This document shows positions 50,836-58,823 of a stretch of 64,000 nt of DNA, in pieces. Under the pieces are notes generated by a model, which saw nothing but the letters and a program-made list of their open reading frames with translations, had not been told where the DNA came from and did no database searches. A program made the translations under genes and the position numbers. Location: positions 1-64,000 of the forward strand of contig CALUQG010000003.1 of NCBI GenBank assembly GCA_944322855.1. Direction: 5' to 3'. The first letter of the stretch is position 1. Every line of letters starts with the position of its first letter. The DNA comes from Candidatus Gastranaerophilales bacterium. GTDB lineage: Bacteria > Cyanobacteriota > Vampirovibrionia > Gastranaerophilales > Gastranaerophilaceae.

Positions 50836-51402
50836 ATGATGAAAGAAAAAATACTTCTTCATGCTTGCTGTGCGGTGTGTATGGCATACCCGGTAGATTT
50901 GTTAAAAGAAAACTACGAACCTGTGGTTTTCTTTTACAATCCTAATATTTATCCCGAAGAAGAATATCTGAGAAGACGGGATGAGTTAATAAGTTACTGC
51001 GAATGTAAAAATTATAAATATATAATTGGTGAATATGATACTGAAAAATGGAAGTCATATATATCAGGACTTGAAAAAGAACCGGAAAAAGGTTTGAGAT
51101 GTAATAAATGTTTTGATTTTCGTCTTTTAGCAGCTGCGCAAAAAGCGGTTGGAGAAGGTATAAAGATTTTTACAACAACATTGAGTGTAAGTCCTCATAA
51201 AGTATCAAAAAATATATTTGAGGCAGGAAGAAAAGCTGCAGATGCATACGGTATAAAGTTTTTGGAACAGGATTTTAAAAAGCAGAACGGGTTTTTAAAA
51301 ACTATGCAAATTGCTAAAGAAAATAATTTTTACCGACAGCAGTATTGCGGTTGTGAATACAGTATAAGAAAAAATACCGTACTCACTGAAAAAACGGATT
51401 AA
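50836..51402 (+). CDS. queH: epoxyqueuosine reductase QueH
   Basis: Last enzyme of queuosine (tRNA wobble base) synthesis, the non-cobalamin type. It has the N-terminal HACCAVC motif (C11, C12, C15), LRCNKCFDFRL in the middle, the SPHKV segment and a C-terminal YCGCEYS, which together ligate a 4Fe-4S cluster and a second metal centre. At 188 residues it is normal. It starts directly after the VKOR stop codon (ATGATG, either Met possible), so it is co-transcribed although unrelated in function. Confidence 0.94.
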   Translation: MMKEKILLHACCAVCMAYPVDLLKENYEPVVFFYNPNIYPEEEYLRRRDELISYCECKNYKYIIGEYDTEKWKSYISGLEKEPEKGLRCNKCFDFRLLAAAQKAVGEGIKIFTTTLSVSPHKVSKNIFEAGRKAADAYGIKFLEQDFKKQNGFLKTMQIAKENNFYRQQYCGCEYSIRKNTVLTEKTD

Positions 51403-51407
51403 TAATA

Positions 51408-51416
51408 TGGTATAAT
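51408..51416 (+). promoter_or_regulatory. extended -10 promoter of the ROK kinase
   Basis: TGG-TATAAT, identical to the element upstream of the histidine kinase (8614-8622), here 31 nt before the ATG. This leaves room for a leader with a GGAGTG ribosome site. Confidence 0.6.
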
Positions 51417-51447
51417 TTTGAATACAGCAGCATAATGGAGTGACAAT

Positions 51448-52437
51448 ATGCCAAACTACGCAATTGGAATTGATTTAGGCGGAACAAAAATTTTAACCGG
51501 AATAGTGAACAAAGGCAGCGGTGAAGTCTTGCATTCTATAAAACAAAAAACCGGAAAAGAAAAAGATGCTGAAAGTATTATAGAAAAGCTTAAATTTTCA
51601 ATAAAAGAGCTGCTGAATATTTCTCACTTTGATACTGCACAAATAGATTCAATAGGTATTGGTGCACCGGGACAGGTTGACAGAGAAAAAGGGATACTTA
51701 TTTCCGCACCGAATCTTAACTGTGCCAATTTGAATATTAAAGCAATTTTGGAAAGGGAATTCTATATACCAACATACCTCGGAAACGATGTCGGTATAGC
51801 AACTCTTGGCGAAATGAAATTTGGTGCAGGTGTCGGGTTTAATAATTTTGTCTGTATATTTGTCGGAACAGGTATAGGTTCCGGAATAGCAGAAGACGGC
51901 AAAATACGCTATGGTGCAACCGGTACAGCCGGGGAAATAGGTCATATAATTGTAGATGCCGGCGGACGTCCATGCGGCTGTGGGGGTAACGGGTGTCTTG
52001 AAGCTTATGCGTCAAGAACTGCCATTGAAGCAAGGATAATGGGAGCTTTGAAAAAAGGCAGACCGTCAATAATAACGGAATATATGAGAGACGGAAAAGC
52101 AATCAGCTCTAAAATGATAAGAAAAGCTCTTGAAAACAAAGATGAGTTAATTACACAAGTTCTTTTTGAAGCTTCTGATTATTTGTCAAACGGTATTGCA
52201 ACTGTAATCAATTTTTATAATCCTGAGCTAATTGTACTTGGCGGAGGATTAATCGATGCTGTTGATGAGTTTTATGAAAGAACAATTACAAAAGCAAAAA
52301 CAAAGGCATTGCCAATTCCGGCAGGTAAAATCAAATTTAAAAAAGCACAACTCGGAGACTTTTCAGGTGTCATAGGAGCGTGCTTTTTAGAAGAATTGAG
52401 TAAAAATTTGAAATTATCTCAAAAATCGCTTATTTAA
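51448..52437 (+). CDS. ROK-family glucokinase
   Basis: A 329-residue sugar kinase of the ROK family. Phosphate motif GIDLGGTK (7-14), GAPGQVD, the sugar-binding region GNDVGIATLGE and the zinc site GHIIVDAGGRPCGCGGNGCLEAYAS. These ligands and the absence of a helix-turn-helix mark a kinase, most likely glucokinase. A ribosome site (GGAGTG) lies 7 nt upstream. It has its own promoter at 51408. The convergent neighbour ends 4 bp away. Confidence 0.93.
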   Translation: MPNYAIGIDLGGTKILTGIVNKGSGEVLHSIKQKTGKEKDAESIIEKLKFSIKELLNISHFDTAQIDSIGIGAPGQVDREKGILISAPNLNCANLNIKAILEREFYIPTYLGNDVGIATLGEMKFGAGVGFNNFVCIFVGTGIGSGIAEDGKIRYGATGTAGEIGHIIVDAGGRPCGCGGNGCLEAYASRTAIEARIMGALKKGRPSIITEYMRDGKAISSKMIRKALENKDELITQVLFEASDYLSNGIATVINFYNPELIVLGGGLIDAVDEFYERTITKAKTKALPIPAGKIKFKKAQLGDFSGVIGACFLEELSKNLKLSQKSLI

Positions 52438-52440
52438 TCA

Positions 52441-53823
52441 TTAAGCTTTTGGTTGATTTTTGATTAAATCCATTTGTGTTTTATAAGTTTGCATATTTGA
52501 AGAGAATGAATTCAATCCGCTGGTAGCTGTGTTCATAGCGTTCATTGTGTCACCTTGTGTTGCTTGAGCAACTGATGTAGTTGCTGCGCCTGTTGCTGTA
52601 GCAATTCCGCCGCCTGCAACAAGTTTTGCGCCAAGAGCTTTGTCGCCCCAGACCATCATTGCACTGCCGGCTGCTGTAGCAATACCGCCTGTAGTAGTTG
52701 TAGCAGTACCGATTGTTTGTGCAGTTTTTGATGCATCATGGTTGTCTGCGTTATTAGATTTTTTAGTAACTGTTTGAGACATTATTTTGTTTAACTGTTG
52801 TTGGAAAGTAGTTGCTGTTTTTGTACTTGAAGTAGTCAAAGAATTGATTTTTGAAGAATTTGATGTGATTTTAGAATTCTTTTCACCGACTTCGCTCAAT
52901 AACTGGTTTATTTTGTCTGCATTTTTGCCTTTTGCTTGCGGCATTGAAGAACCGAATGCATTTAAAGAAGAACCTGATGCAGAAGATGCTGATTTTTTAG
53001 CACCACCTTGTTGAGCTTGCTGTTGAGCTTTTTGACCTTGATTAGCTTGAGATGCATTTTGTGAATTTTGAGCTGCTACAGCAGTAGCTGAAGTTGGGGC
53101 TGCTTGCTGGTTATCTGAAGGTAAAGAGTTCATAGCGAATGGATTACTCATACCGTTGCTGCTGCCGGCTTGAGAAGCACCGCCTGACTGAGTTGTTCCC
53201 ATTGACATACCGCCGTCTTGAGCAGGTGACTGCATAGCTTGAGCTTCAGCTCCGTTGTTTGCTTGTGCCTGTACTTGAGGTGCTGCGGCTTCCGGAGCAA
53301 CCTGAGGAGTGTAATCCTGTCCGTCTTCAGCCATCAATTGTTCAATTTCTGCATTCAAGTCGTCAACTTCACCTCTTAATTGAGTGCTTTCTTCTGCAAC
53401 TTGATCTCTTTCATTAAGATTTTTATCTACAGTTTTCTTCATTTTGTTTTCAGCTTGTTTTTGTTTTTTAACCTGCTGATTTACAAATTTTTCATCATCT
53501 GCTGCTGTATCTGAATAATCTTCACAGTCTGATTTATTTGATTTTGCTTCAGATGTTGCGCTTTCAGTTATATTCAAAAGTGATTTGCTTTCTTTTTCTT
53601 CTTTAGTTTCAGGTTTAGATTTGACAAAACCGTCATAGTTCTGGAAGTTGGCATCATTTACTGTATTATAATTGCCAGCATATGAATATAAACCGTTAGA
53701 TTTTAATTCTTTATTTTCTTTTACTTCTCTTGTTTCTTTTGTATTTTGTGTTTCTTTAACACCTTGTTGACCTTGAACTTTTTGATTTGATTCCGGTAAA
53801 GTGATTTTAAATGGATTACTCAT
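52441..53823 (-). CDS. Ala/Gln/Ser-rich hypothetical protein
   Basis: A 460-residue protein of low complexity. It begins MSNPFKITL and repeats SNPFAMNS near 225, so a short SNPF motif occurs twice. Residues about 100-170 are a charged coiled coil; 170-300 are Gln/Ala/Gly/Ser-rich; 300-360 is a Ser/Thr-rich helical region; the last 100 residues contain a hydrophobic Gly/Ala/Thr segment (about 375-420) that could insert in or lie on a membrane. There is no N-terminal signal peptide. The layout loosely recalls translocator or secreted-effector proteins, but I assign no family. Two GTATATAC sites lie upstream. Confidence 0.6.
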   Translation of the reverse strand: MSNPFKITLPESNQKVQGQQGVKETQNTKETREVKENKELKSNGLYSYAGNYNTVNDANFQNYDGFVKSKPETKEEKESKSLLNITESATSEAKSNKSDCEDYSDTAADDEKFVNQQVKKQKQAENKMKKTVDKNLNERDQVAEESTQLRGEVDDLNAEIEQLMAEDGQDYTPQVAPEAAAPQVQAQANNGAEAQAMQSPAQDGGMSMGTTQSGGASQAGSSNGMSNPFAMNSLPSDNQQAAPTSATAVAAQNSQNASQANQGQKAQQQAQQGGAKKSASSASGSSLNAFGSSMPQAKGKNADKINQLLSEVGEKNSKITSNSSKINSLTTSSTKTATTFQQQLNKIMSQTVTKKSNNADNHDASKTAQTIGTATTTTGGIATAAGSAMMVWGDKALGAKLVAGGGIATATGAATTSVAQATQGDTMNAMNTATSGLNSFSSNMQTYKTQMDLIKNQPKA

Positions 53824-53876
53824 AACTACTCTCTTTCTTGCCTTATTTACTTCTTGTATATATATAAAAACAAAAT

Positions 53877-53919
53877 GTATATACTAATTGCTATTTTTTA
53901 TATCATTAAGTATATACTT
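53877..53919. promoter_or_regulatory. twin GTATATAC palindromes
   Basis: The right copy is a perfect 12-bp palindrome (AAGTATATACTT, 53908-53919); the left is its 8-bp core. A 33-bp distance is three helical turns, as for co-operative binding of a dimeric repressor upstream of the gene at 53823. Confidence 0.45.
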
Positions 53920-54148
53920 ATGCCCAAAACCCAGTAATAACAAGAAAAATTTTGTTTACATAACTTAATATTTTGTACGGAGTTAAAGTTATTTTTTTTA
54001 TTAAAGACGCAATTTCTCTTAAAAATTTGTTTTTATATAATTGTGAAAGTTTGATTATTTGTATCAGTATGTAAATTAATTATAAAGTTTACCCAATATG
54101 ATATAGATAATATAACTTTTTGATGTATAATATCATAGTGAAGTTGCT

Positions 54149-54167
54149 CTGACAGCATTGCTGTCAG
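54149..54167 (+). promoter_or_regulatory. inverted repeat in the leader of the RHH gene
   Basis: CTGACAGC-ATT-GCTGTCAG, 8-bp perfect arms, between a TATAAT box (54126-54131) and the AAAGGAG site. Autoregulatory operator or mRNA hairpin. Confidence 0.5.
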
Positions 54168-54190
54168 CAAAAATCATCAAAGGAGAAAAA

Positions 54191-54379
54191 ATGGCAAGAA
54201 TATTAGTATCAATGCCCGACGAATTTTTAAGCAAAATCGATGCGGTTGCTGATAATGAACAAAGAACGAGAAGTGAACTTGTTAGAGAAGCTTTGAGAAG
54301 CTATATCAAACGTACAAAATTGCCAAGCCCCCAAAAAGCTTTAAGCAACGCAAAAATCCTTGAAGAAATTCTTGATTAG
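54191..54379 (+). CDS. ribbon-helix-helix (CopG-like) DNA-binding protein
   Basis: A 62-residue transcription factor. The N-terminal strand MARILVSMPDEF and the helices that follow (LSKIDAVA, TRSELVREALRSYI) are the CopG/MetJ-type ribbon-helix-helix fold. AAAGGAG gives the start at 54191; the longer frame from 54158 is not needed. Such proteins are often antitoxins, but no toxin gene follows; the next gene is a cytidylyltransferase. It may regulate itself through the inverted repeat just upstream, and possibly the downstream sugar-activation gene. Confidence 0.88.
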   Translation: MARILVSMPDEFLSKIDAVADNEQRTRSELVREALRSYIKRTKLPSPQKALSNAKILEEILD

Positions 54380-54428
54380 TTTCGTATATTGCGTATTTTT
54401 TACTTTATTATTTGTTTAGAGAAAGACA

Positions 54429-55148
54429 ATGGAAATATTGGCTATCATACCCGTACGCGGTGGTTCAAAAGGTATACCGGGTAAAAATATAAAGCTGCTT
54501 GCCGGCAGGCCTTTGCTTGCTTACACTGTTGATGCTGCTTTAAATTCAAAATATGTTTCAAGAACTGTTGTTTCAACAGAAAATGAAAAGATAAAAAATA
54601 TTGCCAAATCATTGAATGTTGAAGTTTTGGACAGACCCGCGAAACTTGCTCAGGATGAGACAAAAACTGCTCCTGTTTTGCTTCATGTTCTTGAACAACT
54701 TGAACAAAAAGAAGGTTATATTCCAGATGTTGTTGTCTTGCTTCAGGCAACTTGCCCGTTAAGAGATGCAAAAGAACTGGATGAAACGATTGAACTATTT
54801 TTGAATAATCAAAATAAAGGAATCGACTCGGTTTTTGCGGCAAAACAAATTGGAACAACACACTCAAAATGGAGAAAATCTCCATCCTGTGTTTCAGAAC
54901 CATATTACGAATGTCTTTTTGATTACAGAAACCGTCCGAGAAGACAAGACACTGACAAGCATTATCCGCTTTTTGCTGAAACCGGAGCAACATATATTAT
55001 CAGGACTGATATTTTAAAAAAAGTCAAAGATTTTATCGGAGAAAAGCCTGAATTATATCTAAACGGTTCATTTGGCGACATAGATAATCCTGAAGATTTT
55101 GAGAATGCTGAAAAAATTATTCTTCAAAGAAATACAGGAGAATTATAA
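54429..55148 (+). CDS. CMP-sialate-type cytidylyltransferase
   Basis: A 239-residue enzyme that activates a nonulosonic acid (sialic, legionaminic or pseudaminic type) with CTP, in the NeuA/PseF family. The N-terminal motif IPVRGGSKGIPGKNI is diagnostic, followed by LLQATCPLRDAKEL and a C-terminal GDIDNPEDF. The exact sugar cannot be told. Nonulosonic acids decorate LPS, capsule or flagellin; a flagellin gene lies in the window, so flagellin modification is one possibility. It is followed closely by a DciA-like gene. Confidence 0.87.
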   Translation: MEILAIIPVRGGSKGIPGKNIKLLAGRPLLAYTVDAALNSKYVSRTVVSTENEKIKNIAKSLNVEVLDRPAKLAQDETKTAPVLLHVLEQLEQKEGYIPDVVVLLQATCPLRDAKELDETIELFLNNQNKGIDSVFAAKQIGTTHSKWRKSPSCVSEPYYECLFDYRNRPRRQDTDKHYPLFAETGATYIIRTDILKKVKDFIGEKPELYLNGSFGDIDNPEDFENAEKIILQRNTGEL

Positions 55149-55149
55149 A

Positions 55150-55713
55150 GTGAAAAAGCTTATTTATTCAGAAATGAATCCTCTTGGAAATATTGTAGAT
55201 AGTGTAATAAATAATTCTTCATTGAAAAATGGGCTGAAAAAAACAACATTGCTTAAGTTTTGGTCGAAGACCGCCGGTAAAAAGTTTGAAAAAGTTTCAG
55301 AAATATCAAATTTGATGCAAAAGCCTGACGGAAAGTATATTTTGTCTGTTGCTTGTGCAAATTCTTCTGTGACTGCCGAGTTGACAATGTTCAAGTCTCA
55401 ATTAATAAAAAAAATGAATACTTTTGCTGTTCCTTTGGGGATAGAGATTGAAGATATAAACTTTTCTCATAAAATATGGCAGTCTAAAGAAGAAAAAATA
55501 AATGAGGATAAATTTAAACTGCTTGATGAAAATCCATACAAAGAAAATTTGACCGGATTTTCACCTGAGGAAATTTCTCTTGATGAAGATGAACTTAATG
55601 AAATAAAAAATAATATTGAAAAAAACAGTGTACTTTCACCTGAGCAAAAGAAAAGATTTTTTAATTCAATTGTTAATGATTTGAAAGTTCAAAAGTTTTT
55701 GAACAAAAATTAA
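55150..55713 (+). CDS. DUF721 / DciA-like protein
   Basis: A 187-residue protein with a DUF721-type core (about 20-115: LKFWSKTAGKKFEKVSEI, YILSVACANSSVTAELTMFKSQLIKKMN), the fold of DciA, the ancestral loader of DnaB helicase in many bacteria lacking DnaC. The C-terminal 80 residues are acidic with no clear match. The start is GTG at 55150, one base after the previous stop and with AGGAG in reach; a longer ATG-start frame lies inside the previous gene. DciA function is inferred. Confidence 0.75.
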   Translation: MKKLIYSEMNPLGNIVDSVINNSSLKNGLKKTTLLKFWSKTAGKKFEKVSEISNLMQKPDGKYILSVACANSSVTAELTMFKSQLIKKMNTFAVPLGIEIEDINFSHKIWQSKEEKINEDKFKLLDENPYKENLTGFSPEEISLDEDELNEIKNNIEKNSVLSPEQKKRFFNSIVNDLKVQKFLNKN

Positions 55714-55807
55714 TTGTTAAATTTTATTAAACCGTATAAACATATAAGCAACTGAAAAAATTTACTGACTTATTTTAGACATAGTTTAAGAAAGGTTTAT
55801 GTTTTAA

Positions 55808-58800
55808 ATGAGTCTGAAAATTTATTCGTCCGGAATTAATTTTAAGCTGGTATCAAACAGTGTTGCTGCTGATAAAGAGTCGAAAGTCAACAGTTCAAAA
55901 TCTGAAAATAATTATAAGAGTGTAGGTTTGACATCTCGCTATAATGATCATTTGCTTGCATTTAAGGCACGTGTGGATAAAGGGCTTGAGCGTTTTTATA
56001 ATGCAAACAAAGACAGAATGCCGGTTACTGTAAGAAGGTATGTTGAAAATCTTGAGGACAAAACACGTTTAACACCATTGGAAGCTCAGAGAAGAGCGTT
56101 TGAAAAACTGCAAGCTGCACAAACTGTTGAAGATATAAAAAAAGCTTATCAAGATGACAAAATTTTTGAAAATCTTATAAATCCTGAAAAATCAAAAGCT
56201 ACAAGAGGGATTATTATGTCTATAAAAGAGAACAAGGAGCTTCTTGATTTGTCAGGTGAAAGTGCTTTAAAAAACAATGAAAACTTTACCGTATATCTGG
56301 TTAAAAAAGTTTTTCTTGAAGCAAAAACTGTTGATGAAATAAATAAAGATTTGGAAAATGATTTGAATGATGATTTTAAGGCTGATTTCAAATTTAAAAA
56401 TCCGAACTCCCCATATATTCACTACTCTACCCTCAAAGCTCTAGGAATAGAAACTCCTGAACCGGAATATCAGCAGTCGTTGAGATACACCCGTGACGGC
56501 TATGCTGATACAGTTGGCCAAAAAATTTCACAGGGGCAGAAGGCTTTCTGGGAATCTCTTGATATGAATGAAAGAACTGAAAGAGCTAAAAAATCTGTAG
56601 AAAATTTTGAAAACTGGTGGAATTCACTTTCTCAAAACGAAAAACTTGATATGATTGCAGATCAGCTGAATGAGCTTGAAATGCTTAAGTTGTTTAAAAA
56701 ATATAAAAGAACGGTTGAAAAAGAACAAAAAATAAGCGATACAGAAAATCCTGATGATGTTAAAACTCAAAAAACGTCACAAAAAAATAAAGTCGGATCT
56801 AAAAAACTGAATCAAGATGAGCTGTTTAAAAAATGGGCAGCAAATAACTTAAAAATATTTGAAGAATCTCTTTCGGAAGCGCAGAAAGACAGCCTTCATA
56901 TAAAAAGAATGCAAAGACTTTCCGCAAGATGGAAAGAAATGACACCGGCCGAAAAAACGAATTATATCTCTAAAATGAAAGCCGGTTCAGATCCGCTGAG
57001 ATTTACAATGATTGATGCATGGAATCATAGTCAAAATCTGATAAAAGCACTTTCATTACATTTAAAGCAAAATCAGATATACAAACCTGCGGATTTGTTA
57101 TATTCAACTCAAGAATTCAGCCAGTTTCAATCACAGGTTATGACAGAGTTCTGGGAAAAAAATCCTGATTTTTCAGTAGAACTCGGACAAAATATAATAA
57201 AGTCTCAGGAAAAAATTAAAGCAGCAATACAAAGAGGCACATTTGAAGAGTTAAAAAAACAGATTATGAGAGATAAAAATCAGAGGGTAAAAGAAATTGA
57301 AAAATATAAAGCTGCTAATACACAATCTGCATCTTCAAATTCGCAAGAAACTCAAGGTCTTGAACCTGATTACAAAAAAGAATTTAAAAAAGCGTACGAC
57401 TCTCATATATACGGAAAGCTAAAATCAATACCGAAAAATTATTACAATGATCTTTATGAGGATCTTTTAAATTCTTTACCGGAAAATGTGATTAGGCTTT
57501 GGACTGAAAATCTTAATGGGAAAGAGCTGAGTGATGATGAACTGGCTTTTCTTAAGCAGTATATAGGAAAAGAAACTCCTAAATCCGCAAGATGCAATAG
57601 AGCGATAGAAGCAGCAATGGCTGATACACTTTTTGAATTTACAAAAGACCCTGAAGTTTACACAATGTCAAATTCTGATGTAAAAACAGCAATGTACCAC
57701 CTGGAAAGAGGCGAGCAGCCAATTGTCCTTGACTCTCACAAAGTCGGTAAGAGGTATGTTTTAAATATACTCAAGAAAGGCAAAGTTGATGTAAACAGAG
57801 TAAATACTCTGTATGAAACTTACAAAAAAGATCTTACAGAAGATGAAGTAAATGATATCTTTTCAAACTACTTTACTATTGATAAAAACGGTATAATGGG
57901 GCATATAGATGAGTTTAAGAATAATAATCTAGATGATTTATTACAAACTAAACAAGCGATAAAAGATTACATCAAGACATACGGCCGATCCGCTTTAATT
58001 TTGTTTTCTGATAAAAGCGCTTATACTGTTAAAGTAAAAGATGCTTTTAACAGAAAATTTCTTGCCAATATGCCTGATGAGCTTAGAAATCACTGCTTTT
58101 TGAAACCTTCTTTGACTTCATATGATGATATACAAAATGAACAAAAAATTATTCGGGCAAAGTATCTTTGGGGAAAAAGATTTAGCTTTTTACCTCAAGA
58201 TGTTATAAATACTTATTTCAAAAATGTTGCAATACATTTGAGAAATTTAAAATCATCTGATACTCTTGAGGCATATATTGAAGAAATGTGTACAAAAAGA
58301 AGAAATATAAAAGCAAATGCCAAAGTTGCTATTATTGAAAAATCTGATTTGTCTGACAATGACAAGCTGAATTTTCTTGCAATGGAAGAAGCTATGGCTG
58401 ATGTACTTTATGATGCAACAGGCAACTTGGAAGTTTATTCACTTGAATTTGAAAACTTGTGTGATAACCTCGAACTTTTTTCAATGGCAACAAAATTTCC
58501 GACTGAGACAAGAACTTACACACCTGCACAGCATAACAGTGAAATGACAATTGCCGCAAAGAAAAAACCAAACTTGGGACAATTGAAGCAGCTTTATAAA
58601 GAATATCTTGAAGAGCTTCAGGATTGGGAAAAAGAAAACGAACAAATCAGTAAAGATGAGGTCAATACAGAACTTCTTTACAGATTAAATCCCGAAGAAG
58701 ATAATCCATTGAAGGACTATTATGTTGCTCAAAGAATGGCAAAATACAATTTTCAGGTAGAAAAAATAACAATACCTGCAGGAACACCTGTTAATAAGCT

Positions 58801-58819
58801 GCCTGATTTTATGAAATAG
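55808..58819 (+). CDS. large helical hypothetical protein with internal repeats
   Basis: A 1003-residue protein of unknown family, highly charged and almost all helical, with no signal peptide or membrane segment. It begins MSLKIYSSGINFKL, then polar. Two kinds of internal repeat can be seen. A Trp motif (FWESLDMNERTERAKK..., WWNSLSQNEKLDMI, RWKEMTPAEKTNYI) occurs around 245-290 and 345-400. A longer unit starting EAAMADTLFEFTKDPEVY near residue 600 recurs as EEAMADVLYDATGNLEVY near residue 860. A ribosome site AAAGG is present. Possibly a secreted or scaffold protein; no function assigned. Confidence 0.7.
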   Translation: MSLKIYSSGINFKLVSNSVAADKESKVNSSKSENNYKSVGLTSRYNDHLLAFKARVDKGLERFYNANKDRMPVTVRRYVENLEDKTRLTPLEAQRRAFEKLQAAQTVEDIKKAYQDDKIFENLINPEKSKATRGIIMSIKENKELLDLSGESALKNNENFTVYLVKKVFLEAKTVDEINKDLENDLNDDFKADFKFKNPNSPYIHYSTLKALGIETPEPEYQQSLRYTRDGYADTVGQKISQGQKAFWESLDMNERTERAKKSVENFENWWNSLSQNEKLDMIADQLNELEMLKLFKKYKRTVEKEQKISDTENPDDVKTQKTSQKNKVGSKKLNQDELFKKWAANNLKIFEESLSEAQKDSLHIKRMQRLSARWKEMTPAEKTNYISKMKAGSDPLRFTMIDAWNHSQNLIKALSLHLKQNQIYKPADLLYSTQEFSQFQSQVMTEFWEKNPDFSVELGQNIIKSQEKIKAAIQRGTFEELKKQIMRDKNQRVKEIEKYKAANTQSASSNSQETQGLEPDYKKEFKKAYDSHIYGKLKSIPKNYYNDLYEDLLNSLPENVIRLWTENLNGKELSDDELAFLKQYIGKETPKSARCNRAIEAAMADTLFEFTKDPEVYTMSNSDVKTAMYHLERGEQPIVLDSHKVGKRYVLNILKKGKVDVNRVNTLYETYKKDLTEDEVNDIFSNYFTIDKNGIMGHIDEFKNNNLDDLLQTKQAIKDYIKTYGRSALILFSDKSAYTVKVKDAFNRKFLANMPDELRNHCFLKPSLTSYDDIQNEQKIIRAKYLWGKRFSFLPQDVINTYFKNVAIHLRNLKSSDTLEAYIEEMCTKRRNIKANAKVAIIEKSDLSDNDKLNFLAMEEAMADVLYDATGNLEVYSLEFENLCDNLELFSMATKFPTETRTYTPAQHNSEMTIAAKKKPNLGQLKQLYKEYLEELQDWEKENEQISKDEVNTELLYRLNPEEDNPLKDYYVAQRMAKYNFQVEKITIPAGTPVNKLPDFMK

Positions 58820-58823
58820 CAGG

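Larger units (their letters stand above)
53824..54190. other. 367-bp divergent control region
   Basis: No gene. Toward the minus gene it has two palindromic GTATATAC sites (53877-53884 and 53910-53917, 33 bp apart). Toward the plus gene it has TATAAT at 54126-54131 and an 8-bp hairpin at 54149-54167 between this box and the ribosome site. Confidence 0.6.
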
